Source: JBFLVN01 sp040758475 (GTDB lineage Bacteria > JAGRBM01). From it: a DNA stretch of 13,186 nucleotides. The stretch spans positions 1-13,186 of the forward strand of contig JBFLVN010000087.1 of the NCBI GenBank assembly GCA_040758475.1, given 5' to 3'. The first letter of the stretch is position 1. Every line of letters starts with the position of its first letter. Made by a program: the position numbers and the translations under genes. Under the pieces are notes generated by a model. The model saw only the letters and a list, made by a program, of their open reading frames with translations, ran no database searches and was not told the DNA's origin. Below are positions 7,455 to 13,186 of the stretch, piece after piece.

Positions 7455-8225
7455 TTAAACCGCCCCCGTCTGGCCCCCGTCCACGCGGATGGAAACGCCG
7501 TTCACGTAGCTCGCCTCTTCCGAGCAGAGGAACCTCGCCACCCGGGCCACTTCCCGGGGGTCGGAAATGCGCCCCAGGGCCGTCCGTTTCGTGAAGGTAT
7601 CCATGTACTTCTCGGGCAGCTTGTCGGTCACGCGGGTCTTCATGATTCCGGGGCACACGCAGTTCACCCGGACGCCGTTGGGCCCCGCTTCCCCCGCCAG
7701 GGAAGCCGTAAGGCTCACCAGGGCCGCCTTGCACAAACCGTAGACCGCCTGCTTGGGGGCCGGGTCGAAGGCCAGGACCGACCCCACGAAGACGACCGCT
7801 CCCGACTTCTGCGCATACATATAAGGAAGCGCCGCCCGGGTGACGTTGAGCGCCCCCCGGAGCGTCACGTTGATCTCGATGTCGCACTGGTCCGGCGTGA
7901 TCTCGTGGAAATTCTTCAGGCCCCATTTGTGCATCGTGAGGGCCGCCGCGTTCGCCAAGGCGTCGATCCGGCCGTATTGGGAGATGATCTGGTTGATGAC
8001 TTCCTTCGAACGGAAAGGATCGGTCACGTCCAGGGCCATGCCGGAAGCATCGTAACCCCGCTTCCGGAGGTCTTCAGCGCTCCGGTCGGCAGGGGTTTGC
8101 TCCTTGTCGAGCACGACGACGCGCCGCCCCGCGCCGGCCAGTTCCAGCGCGATGGCCCAACCAAGGCCGGGGGATTGCCCTTCCCACCAGCCGGCGCCGG
8201 TCACGACTGCCACGGGTTTTTCCAT
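7455..8225 (-). CDS. Short-chain dehydrogenase/reductase with an expanded glycine-rich loop
   Basis: 256 residues, a classical SDR. The catalytic set is complete: N119 (EINV), S149 (FVGSV), Y162 and K166 (YGLCK), plus ANAAA (91-95) and the C-terminal YVNGVSIRVDGG (240-251). The cofactor loop is unusual. Classical SDRs have TGxxxGxG, but here TG (9-10) is separated from GLG (20-22) by nine residues rather than three, with two Trp (W13, W14). D40 at the end of the second strand (VVVLD) favours NAD(H) over NADP(H). It probably oxidises the hydroxyacyl-CoA formed by the hydratase or a related alcohol. The start has a GGAGG ribosome site five bases upstream. It follows the mutase small subunit by 63 bp containing a stem-loop. 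Confidence 0.9.
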   Translation of the reverse strand: MEKPVAVVTGAGWWEGQSPGLGWAIALELAGAGRRVVVLDKEQTPADRSAEDLRKRGYDASGMALDVTDPFRSKEVINQIISQYGRIDALANAAALTMHKWGLKNFHEITPDQCDIEINVTLRGALNVTRAALPYMYAQKSGAVVFVGSVLAFDPAPKQAVYGLCKAALVSLTASLAGEAGPNGVRVNCVCPGIMKTRVTDKLPEKYMDTFTKRTALGRISDPREVARVARFLCSEEASYVNGVSIRVDGGQTGAV

Positions 8226-8254
8226 GCTGTCCTCCGAAGTTGCACCTTCACCCC

Positions 8255-8276
8255 TCTCGTTTCTTTGGAAACGAGA
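8255..8276 (-). other. Intercistronic stem-loop between mutase small subunit and SDR genes
   Basis: A perfect 9-bp inverted repeat (TCTCGTTTC / GAAACGAGA) with a 4-base loop sits in the 63-bp gap between the two genes. On the operon strand it is not followed by a T-run; the T-run (8282-8287 read on the minus strand) comes before it, so it is not an intrinsic terminator in that direction. It may stabilise or help process the mRNA, raising mutase transcript over the downstream genes. The role is inferred. Confidence 0.6.
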
Positions 8277-8288
8277 TCGGGAAAAAAT

Positions 8289-8708
8289 CTAGAGCGCCTG
8301 TCTCGTCTTGCGTCCGCGTTCGGACGCCACTTGCTCGATGCGGGCCAGGATTTCCGTCAGCGACGAGCCGGCCGCGAAGACGCCCGCCACGCCGAGCGAT
8401 TCGATGGCGGGTTTCTGGTCCTGGCGGATGACGCCCCCCACGAGGAGCGGAATGTCGGCTGCTTTCCGTTTGCGGAGCGCTTCCACCGCGTCCTTGCACA
8501 TGGTCTCGGGCGCGCCGGTCATGATGGAAAGGCCCAGCACGTCCACATCTTCCTGCACGGCGGCATCCACGCACTGCTCGACCGTCTGGATGCCCGATCC
8601 CAAATAAACGACTTCCATCCCCGCCTCGCGGCACGCGCGGGCGATCATGCGGATGCCCCGGTCGTGGACGTCCAGACCCGGCTTGGCGAGAAGAATCTTG
8701 ACCGGCAT
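8289..8708 (-). CDS. B12-binding small subunit of an acyl-CoA mutase
   Basis: 139 residues, the usual size of separate mutase B12 subunits (MCM C-terminal, IcmB or HcmB type). The base-off/His-on cobalamin motif is intact: KPGLDVHDRG (9-18), with H15 as the lower cobalt ligand and K9 and D13 forming the expected relay. SIMTG (the S-x-L position reads S-x-M) and LVGGVI complete the nucleotide-tail site. It carries adenosylcobalamin for the large subunit encoded 5 bp upstream. I start at ATG 8706-8708 because MPVKILLAKPG is the normal N-terminus; an in-frame ATG at 8730-8732 would overlap the large-subunit gene by 19 bases and has no visible ribosome site. The intact B12 site argues that the pair is a working mutase even though the large subunit is unusual. 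Confidence 0.93.
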   Translation of the reverse strand: MPVKILLAKPGLDVHDRGIRMIARACREAGMEVVYLGSGIQTVEQCVDAAVQEDVDVLGLSIMTGAPETMCKDAVEALRKRKAADIPLLVGGVIRQDQKPAIESLGVAGVFAAGSSLTEILARIEQVASERGRKTRQAL

Positions 8709-8713
8709 GGGCG

Positions 8714-10354
8714 CTACCACTGCTTCTCCCAAAGGCCGAGCGATTCGCGAAGGACTTTGCAGGTTTCTCCAAGCGTCGCTCCCGTGCGCACGGCTTCGCG
8801 AATGGGCGGAAGAAGGTTTTCCTTTTCGTTGGATGCGGCTTTCCGCACGATTTCCAAGGATTTCTGAACCGCCTTCCCATCACGCTTTTTCTTCCAAGCC
8901 TTGAGGCGCTCCACCTGCCGGTTCTCCACGTCGAGCGGCACGTAGGTGAGCTTCAAATCCAGGTTCTCGTTTGGAACCACGTATTCGTTCACGCCGACGA
9001 CGATTTTCTCTTTCCGCTCCACGGCCATTTCGTGCTTGTAGGCTTCGGCCGTGATAACGTCCTCGAAGTAGCCCGAATCGATCCCGTGCAGAACGCCCTG
9101 GAGGACGCTCCCCTTCCCCCATTCCTCGAACTGCCGGATGATCTTCCAGGCTTCCTCTTCAGCCCGGTTCGTGAGCGCCTCGACGTAATAGGAACCCCCG
9201 AGCGGATCGATCACGTCGCACACGCCGCTTTCGTGGGCGATCACCTGCTGCGTGCGCAGGGCCACGCGGTTGCTCTCTTCCGTGGGGATGGCGAGCGCCT
9301 CGTCGTAGGGGTTTACGTCCAGGGACTGAACGCCCCCGAGGACGGCCGCCAACGCCTGGATCGTGCCGCGGACGATGTTGTTCAAGGGCTGTTGGGCCGT
9401 GCAGGTGCTCGCGTTTTCCTGCGCATGGACGCGGAAGCGCCAGGATTTGGGATTTTTAGCACCAAACCGTTCTCGCATGATTTTGGCCCACATGCGCCTC
9501 GCGGCCCGGTACTTGGCGATCTCCTCGAAAAAGTTGTTGTGAACCCCCATGTAGAAGGCGACCTGCCCGCCGAACTTGTCCACGTCCGCCCCCTTGGCAA
9601 GGGCCGCTTCCACGTAGGAAATCCCGTTCGCCATGCAGAAGGCGAGCTCCTGGACCATGTTGCAGCCCATCTCGCGGGCGATCTCGGCGGTCACGTTGAC
9701 GGGAATGAAAGCCGGGACGTGCTCCTGGCAGTACTGGATCGTGTCGGCGACGATCCGAACGGAGGCGGCGGGTTTGTAGGCAGTCGAGCGCGGAAGGCCC
9801 TCGTAGAAGGAAAGAAATTCGTTCTGGATCGTCCCACGAAGCTGCTCGGGTTTGTATCCCGCTTGCACGGCCGCCTCGACGAACATGGAGAAAATGACCG
9901 GCGCCCCCTGGTGGCTCGCGAGCATGGCGATGTGGACCTTTTCGAGCGGGATGCCGTCGATGAGGCGCCGCATGTCGTCCACCGTGTCGATGGGCTGGCC
10001 CACCTGCCCCACCTCCCCCCGGGCGAGAGGATCGTCCGAATCCACGCCCCGCACGGTGGGCATGTCGAAGGTGACGCTCGCCGACTGGGCCCCTTCGCGG
10101 ATGAAGAACTTGAAGCGCTCGTTCGTGTCTTCGGAATTGCCGAACCCCGCCTGCTGGATCATGCGCCAATGTTGTTCGGCGTACATGCCGGGATAGATTC
10201 CGCGGGTGAAGGGGTATTCGCCGGGAAGACCCAGGTCTTTTTCATAGTCCCCCTTCACGTCGGCGGGCGTGTAAAGGACCGGACGGACTTTGTCCTTGGC
10301 TTTCGCTTTCTCCGGCAGCGCCTCGCGCCACCGGTTTTTTGTTTGGGTGTCCAC
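8714..10354 (-). CDS. B12-dependent acyl-CoA mutase large subunit, methylmalonyl-CoA mutase superfamily, substrate unknown
   Basis: 546 residues, the length of separate large subunits such as IcmA or HcmA. The TIM-barrel family is unmistakable: GLPGEYPFTRGIYPGMY (42-58), SVTFDMPTVRGVDSDDP (93-109), GTIQNEFL (174-181), DPLGGSYYVEALT (383-395). Compared by eye with remembered methylmalonyl-CoA mutase, S93 and Q177 are kept. The Tyr89 position is Gln68, R82/T85/R87 become Q61/R64/I66, Arg207 has no clear match in the altered 184-191 segment, and the GYHMxEAG motif with catalytic His244 reads AEIAREMG (223-230), with Ile225 at the His. It is therefore neither a standard methylmalonyl-, isobutyryl- nor 2-hydroxyisobutyryl-CoA mutase. 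It starts with GTG, AGGA eight bases upstream, 9 bp after the regulator. Confidence 0.92.
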   Translation of the reverse strand: MDTQTKNRWREALPEKAKAKDKVRPVLYTPADVKGDYEKDLGLPGEYPFTRGIYPGMYAEQHWRMIQQAGFGNSEDTNERFKFFIREGAQSASVTFDMPTVRGVDSDDPLARGEVGQVGQPIDTVDDMRRLIDGIPLEKVHIAMLASHQGAPVIFSMFVEAAVQAGYKPEQLRGTIQNEFLSFYEGLPRSTAYKPAASVRIVADTIQYCQEHVPAFIPVNVTAEIAREMGCNMVQELAFCMANGISYVEAALAKGADVDKFGGQVAFYMGVHNNFFEEIAKYRAARRMWAKIMRERFGAKNPKSWRFRVHAQENASTCTAQQPLNNIVRGTIQALAAVLGGVQSLDVNPYDEALAIPTEESNRVALRTQQVIAHESGVCDVIDPLGGSYYVEALTNRAEEEAWKIIRQFEEWGKGSVLQGVLHGIDSGYFEDVITAEAYKHEMAVERKEKIVVGVNEYVVPNENLDLKLTYVPLDVENRQVERLKAWKKKRDGKAVQKSLEIVRKAASNEKENLLPPIREAVRTGATLGETCKVLRESLGLWEKQW

Positions 10355-10363
10355 AGAAAATTC

Positions 10364-10990
10364 CTAAAGGATGGGAGTTCCAGGGGAAGTTTTTTCGAGC
10401 CCCCGGACGAGCTGCTCGGCCATGAGCTTTCCGATTTCTTCCGAGGGGCGCTCGCCTTTGGGTGAGTACCACTTGGAAATCCAATTCACGGCGCCGAGGA
10501 TCGTAAAAACGGCAAGCTTCGCGTCGCAGGGGACGAAATCACCCTCTTCGATCCCCTTGCAAACGAGTTCCCGCAAAGCCCCTTCGTACTGGTCGCGCTG
10601 CTGGACGAGGGCTTTTTGGCGCGGGGGTGTAAGGGCGCCTTCCTCCAAGAGGACGACGCAGCCGTTCAGTTCGTCCGTAAGGCCCTGGATGTAATCCCGA
10701 AGAACCCCCCGGAGTTGCTCCCTGGCGGGACCGCCCGCCGCCTTCGCTTTGGCGACGGCCCCCATGGCGATGTCGAGCGAGAGCTGATGGCAGGCGAAGA
10801 GAAGGTCTTCCTTGTCCCGGATGTAGTAGTAGAGGGCCGGCTTCGTGATCCCCAGCTTCTTGGCGATCTCGTCCAGGCTCGTGCCGTAGTAACCCCGCCG
10901 GTTGAAGGACCGGGCGGCCTCTTTAAGGATCGCCTCCCGCTTTTCGGCGATCACCTGTTCTTTCGCGGCGATGGGTTCTTTCCAGGGCAT
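10364..10990 (-). CDS. TetR-family transcriptional repressor of the catabolic operon
   Basis: 208 residues. The N-terminal helix-turn-helix is clear: REAILKEAARSFNRRGYYGTSLDEIAKKLGITKPALYYYI, roughly residues 18-57, split as helix 1 (18-33), then TSLDEIAKKLGITKPALYYYI for the DNA-binding part (37-57). The C-terminal half (from about 62) is the helical ligand-binding and dimer domain and resembles regulators of fatty-acid or sterol catabolism, whose inducers are acyl-CoAs. The ATG at 10988-10990 gives the normal TetR length; the frame stays open to 11542, but that extension would run through the promoter and antisense to hemC. The leader has only AAAAGAAAA and no good ribosome site. It is the first gene behind the promoter and palindrome at 11013-11052, so it probably represses itself and the operon until a pathway CoA-ester binds. 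Confidence 0.88.
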   Translation of the reverse strand: MPWKEPIAAKEQVIAEKREAILKEAARSFNRRGYYGTSLDEIAKKLGITKPALYYYIRDKEDLLFACHQLSLDIAMGAVAKAKAAGGPAREQLRGVLRDYIQGLTDELNGCVVLLEEGALTPPRQKALVQQRDQYEGALRELVCKGIEEGDFVPCDAKLAVFTILGAVNWISKWYSPKGERPSEEIGKLMAEQLVRGLEKTSPGTPIL

Positions 10991-11012
10991 TTTTCTTTTA
11001 GGTAAAATTAAG

Positions 11013-11026
11013 TTACTAATTAGTAA
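11013..11026. promoter_or_regulatory. Perfect 14-bp palindrome, probable TetR operator
   Basis: TTACTAATTAGTAA is identical on both strands. It lies in the AT-rich leader just upstream of the TetR-family gene and overlaps the last three bases of the predicted -10 box, covering the likely transcription start. Bound repressor there would block initiation. Assignment to this TetR protein is by position and symmetry, not by a known consensus. I see no second copy in the window. Confidence 0.65.
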
Positions 11027-11052
11027 ATAACAGAAAAAACTCTCCCTGTCAA
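11024..11052 (-). promoter_or_regulatory. Sigma-70-type promoter of the TetR/mutase operon
   Basis: On the minus strand a perfect TTGACA (11047-11052) is followed by a 17-bp spacer and TATTTA (11024-11029), an imperfect -10 in an AT-rich stretch that contrasts with the GC-rich surroundings. Transcription would start near 11017, leaving a leader of about 27 bases before the TetR ATG. No other equally good promoter is seen before the minus-strand genes. Confidence 0.6.
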
Positions 11053-11133
11053 TGCCTCCTGGCCCGCAAGGGCCCATCCCATGCTGCGAAAAACCCTCCC
11101 CCCGGGAAGGAATCCGGGCTAGCGTGCGCCGCC

Positions 11134-11138
11134 GGAGG
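11134..11138 (+). promoter_or_regulatory. Ribosome binding site that fixes the hemC GTG start
   Basis: GGAGG lies eight bases before GTG at 11147-11149. The protein from this GTG (MPTLRLGTRGS) matches the usual HemC N-terminus, so the non-ATG start is well supported. No convincing plus-strand promoter was found in the 156-bp gap upstream; the region 11040-11130 is GC-rich and holds only a small 5-bp hairpin. Confidence 0.7.
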
Positions 11139-11146
11139 CTTAAAAG

Positions 11147-12088
11147 GTGCCCACCCTGCGCCTTGGAACCCGGGGATCGCTCCTGGCCCGCACCCAATCG
11201 AAGTGGGTAGCGACGGAGCTCTCGCGCCTCCACCCCGGCCTGGAGATCGAGGAAATCCTCATCAAGACGACCGGAGATAAGATCCTCGACGCCCCCCTGG
11301 CGAAGATCGGCGGGAAGGGGCTCTTCGTCAAGGAAATCGAAGAAGCCCTGCTCGAAAACAAGATCGACTTCGCCGTCCATTCCATGAAAGACCTTCCGGC
11401 CGCCCTGGCTTCGGGCCTCTTCGTCGCCTGCATTCCCAGGCGCGAAGACCCCCGGGATGCCCTCTGCACGAAGGGTCCCAAGTTCGACGAACTCCCCAAG
11501 GGGGCCAGGATCGGAACGACGAGCCTTCGCCGCAAATCCCAACTACGGCGCCTTCGGCCCGACTTGGTAATCGAAGACCTCCGGGGAAACGTAGACACGC
11601 GCCTTTTGCGGCTAGACGAGGGGAAATTCGACGCCGTCATTCTCGCGGCGGCGGGGCTCTCGCGCCTCTCGCGCCTTTCCCGGGCGACGGAGTTCTTCGG
11701 GGAAAATCAGATGGTCCCCGCCGTCGGCCAAGGGGCCCTGGCGATCGAGGCTCGGGCAGGGGATGAAAAAGTCCTTCCGTTCCTTGAGAAACTCGAAGAC
11801 CCCGCCACCCGGACGACGACGAGCGCCGAGCGGGCATTCCTCATCACGCTTCAAGGGGGATGCCAGGTGCCGCTGGCCGCCCATGCGAAACTTGCGGGAA
11901 ACGAAATTTCCATGAACGCTCTCGTGTGCGATCTTTCGGGAGAAAGACTCGTGCGGCGGGAAGGAAGGGCCCCAGCCTCGGAAGCTGAAGAGCTGGGAAG
12001 AAAGTTGGCCGAAGAAATCCTCTCGGCCGGCGGGCGGGAAATTCTCCAGGAACTCTACAGCACCGCGGGCGCGGAGGGCGCTCCATGA
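11147..12088 (+). CDS. hemC: Hydroxymethylbilane synthase (porphobilinogen deaminase)
   Basis: 313 residues, standard length. It joins four porphobilinogens into hydroxymethylbilane in the cytosol. Motifs: LRLGTRGSLLARTQS (4-18), KTTGDKI (40-46), the catalytic Asp82 in HSMKDLP (78-84), the Arg-rich substrate site GTTSLRRKSQL (123-133), LRGNVDTRL (145-153) and the cofactor loop LQGGCQVPLAAHA (235-247), in which Cys239 should carry the dipyrromethane cofactor. It starts with GTG behind GGAGG. It is transcribed away from the TetR/mutase operon, and its stop overlaps the next gene as ATGA, so hemC and cobA-hemD form one translationally coupled unit that supplies uroporphyrinogen III for heme, siroheme and B12. 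Confidence 0.97.
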   Translation: MPTLRLGTRGSLLARTQSKWVATELSRLHPGLEIEEILIKTTGDKILDAPLAKIGGKGLFVKEIEEALLENKIDFAVHSMKDLPAALASGLFVACIPRREDPRDALCTKGPKFDELPKGARIGTTSLRRKSQLRRLRPDLVIEDLRGNVDTRLLRLDEGKFDAVILAAAGLSRLSRLSRATEFFGENQMVPAVGQGALAIEARAGDEKVLPFLEKLEDPATRTTTSAERAFLITLQGGCQVPLAAHAKLAGNEISMNALVCDLSGERLVRREGRAPASEAEELGRKLAEEILSAGGREILQELYSTAGAEGAP

Positions 12089-13186
12089 AAAAATCCGGAA
12101 AAGTCTATCTCGTTGGCGCGGGCCCGGGCGATCCGGGACTCCTCACCGTCCGAGGCAAGGAACTTCTCCAAAGGGCCGACGTACTCGTTTACGATTACCT
12201 TGCTAATCCCCGGCTCGTGGATCTCGTACCCCCCCGCTGCGAGAAACTCTTCGTCGGCAAAAAGGGCGGCTCCAAGGACAATATTTCCCAGGAAAACATC
12301 AACGCCCTGATCGTGGACCGGGCGAAAAAAGGAAAAGCCGTCGTGCGTTTGAAGGGAGGCGATTCCTTCGTCTTCGGCCGCGGCGGAGAAGAAGCGGAAG
12401 AACTCGTAGCCGCCGGAATTTCCTTCGAAGTCGTCCCAGGAATAACCAGCGGGATCGCCGCTCCGGCCTACGCCGGAATTCCCGTTACCCACCGGGAGCA
12501 TTGCTCCCAAGTCACGCTTTTGACGGGCCACGACGCCGAAGGGCGGGCCATCACACAGGTCGAATGGGACGAACTCGCCAAGGGGACGGGAACGCTCGTC
12601 ATCTACATGGGCGTGCGCGGCCTTGCTGACAATACGAAAGCCCTGATCGACGGCGGGCGCCCCAAGGACACGCCCGCCGCCCTCATTGAATGGGGTACGC
12701 ACCCGCGCCAGCGGACCCTTGTTTCCACCTTGGAGAAAATCGCGGCGGACGCGGAACGGGAGGGAATCGGAGCCCCGAGCATCTTTATTGTGGGCACCGT
12801 GGTCGAACTCCGGAAAAAGCTGAACTGGTTCGAGAACCGGCCGCTCTTCGGGAAGAAAATCCTCGTGACCCGCGCCCGGGAACAAGCCTCTGAACTCCTG
12901 CAAAAACTCTCGGAACTAGGCGCCGAGCCGGTCCCTTTCCCCACCATCGAGATCAAAGACCCGCCTTCCTGGAAGAAAATCGATGCCGCCCTCTCGCGGC
13001 TCTTCCAATACGATTGGATCGTCTGGACTTCTGTGAACGGGGTCGAACGGTTCTTTGAACGTCTTCAGAAAAAGAAAAAAGACATCCGGGATTTAGGCAA
13101 GGCCAAGATCGCCGCCATCGGACCCGCCACGGGCGAAGCCCTGCAAGCCCGGGGCCTTCGGGTCGAAGTCATCCCCCGGGAGTTCG
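12085..13186 (+). CDS. cobA-hemD: Uroporphyrinogen-III C-methyltransferase / uroporphyrinogen-III synthase fusion (3' end outside the window)
   Basis: The frame is open from ATG 12085 to the window end (367 codons, no stop). Residues 1 to about 245 are a SAM-dependent uroporphyrinogen-III methyltransferase, which makes precorrin-2: KVYLVGAGPGDPGLLTVRG (6-24), the signature RLKGGDSFVFGRGGEE (88-103, with Ser94 where most enzymes have Pro), VVPGITSG (116-123), and YMGV (174-177). From about 255 a second domain begins with GKKILVTRAREQASEL and runs through PFPTIEI (284-290), WTSVNGVERFF (314-324) and AAIGPATGEAL (343-353), the uroporphyrinogen-III synthase fold that closes the macrocycle made from the HemC product. 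Such fusions are common in deltaproteobacteria and clostridia. The start overlaps the hemC stop by four bases (ATGA), with GGAGG close upstream. Further tetrapyrrole genes probably follow. Confidence 0.95.
   Translation, partial: MKKSGKVYLVGAGPGDPGLLTVRGKELLQRADVLVYDYLANPRLVDLVPPRCEKLFVGKKGGSKDNISQENINALIVDRAKKGKAVVRLKGGDSFVFGRGGEEAEELVAAGISFEVVPGITSGIAAPAYAGIPVTHREHCSQVTLLTGHDAEGRAITQVEWDELAKGTGTLVIYMGVRGLADNTKALIDGGRPKDTPAALIEWGTHPRQRTLVSTLEKIAADAEREGIGAPSIFIVGTVVELRKKLNWFENRPLFGKKILVTRAREQASELLQKLSELGAEPVPFPTIEIKDPPSWKKIDAALSRLFQYDWIVWTSVNGVERFFERLQKKKKDIRDLGKAKIAAIGPATGEALQARGLRVEVIPREF

Noticed and set aside
8255..8291. Intrinsic terminator after the mutase small-subunit gene.
   Set aside because: On the coding strand the T-run precedes the hairpin instead of following it, and downstream genes continue as an operon.
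6302..8867. Long plus-strand open frames (6302-7423 and 7350-8867) antisense to the dehydrogenase, SDR and mutase small subunit.
   Set aside because: Same reason: Arg/His/Gly-rich translations without motifs, opposite well-supported genes.
8714..10354. Calling the mutase a methylmalonyl-CoA mutase (mutB/scpA).
   Set aside because: The residues that define that substrate (Tyr89, His244, probably Arg207) are missing, so only the superfamily name is justified.
9032..10465. A 477-codon plus-strand open frame antisense to the mutase large subunit.
   Set aside because: No family features, and it crosses the mutase-TetR gene junction; an antisense shadow.
11061..11074. Small hairpin GGCCC-GCAA-GGGCC upstream of hemC as a riboswitch or regulatory element.
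   Set aside because: A 5-bp stem is expected by chance in GC-rich DNA, and no cobalamin-riboswitch B12-box-like sequence was recognised nearby.
10991..11542. N-terminal extension of the TetR frame up to 11542.
   Set aside because: It would run through the promoter and operator and antisense to hemC. The family starts at the ATG at 10990.

Overview
This 13.2 kb, GC-rich window comes from a bacterial chromosome. Genes are packed with 4-bp or smaller overlaps, and I see no phage, IS, CRISPR, tRNA or rRNA sequence. A hemC gene followed by a fused cobA-hemD gene, together with a CoA-ester catabolic operon built on a DUF35 protein, a thiolase-like protein and a B12 mutase, fits an uncultured deltaproteobacterial, Binatota or Tectomicrobia-like lineage. 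That placement is a weak inference, because no phylogenetic marker is present.

Layout. Positions 1-639 (+) hold the C-terminal part of a ferredoxin-reductase-type flavoprotein whose start lies outside the window. It converges, with one base between the stop codons, on a ten-gene minus-strand operon that runs from 10990 down to 641. In transcription order the operon is: TetR-family regulator, B12-dependent acyl-CoA mutase large subunit, mutase B12-binding small subunit, short-chain dehydrogenase (SDR), acyl-CoA dehydrogenase, enoyl-CoA hydratase-family protein, thiolase-like protein, DUF35 zinc-ribbon/OB protein, acyl-CoA ligase, amidohydrolase-2 family protein and HD-domain protein (ten structural genes plus the regulator). 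Most joints are 0-9 bp gaps or 1-4 bp overlaps. The wider ones are 63 bp with a perfect stem-loop, 46 bp and 23 bp. The 156-bp gap at 10991-11146 contains a well-formed promoter (TTGACA, 17-bp spacer, TATTTA) and a perfect 14-bp palindrome over its -10 end, the likely operator of the TetR protein. On the other side of this gap, hemC and cobA-hemD run rightwards and make uroporphyrinogen III and precorrin-2, the precursors of B12 and siroheme.

How it fits together. The operon encodes a complete CoA-ester toolkit: activation (ligase), desaturation (dehydrogenase), hydration (hydratase), alcohol oxidation (SDR), carbon-skeleton rearrangement (mutase) and probably a C-C cleavage by the thiolase-like/DUF35 pair. 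Several core enzymes lack the residues of their textbook relatives. The mutase large subunit lacks the methylmalonyl-binding Tyr and the catalytic His, while its partner keeps the whole B12-binding site. The thiolase-like protein lacks the nucleophilic Cys. The amidohydrolase lacks the N-terminal HxH. The hydratase keeps only one of the two usual Glu residues. The most interesting reading is an undescribed catabolic pathway for a branched or otherwise blocked carboxylic acid, using a B12 mutase of unknown substrate. The substrate cannot be read from the sequence.
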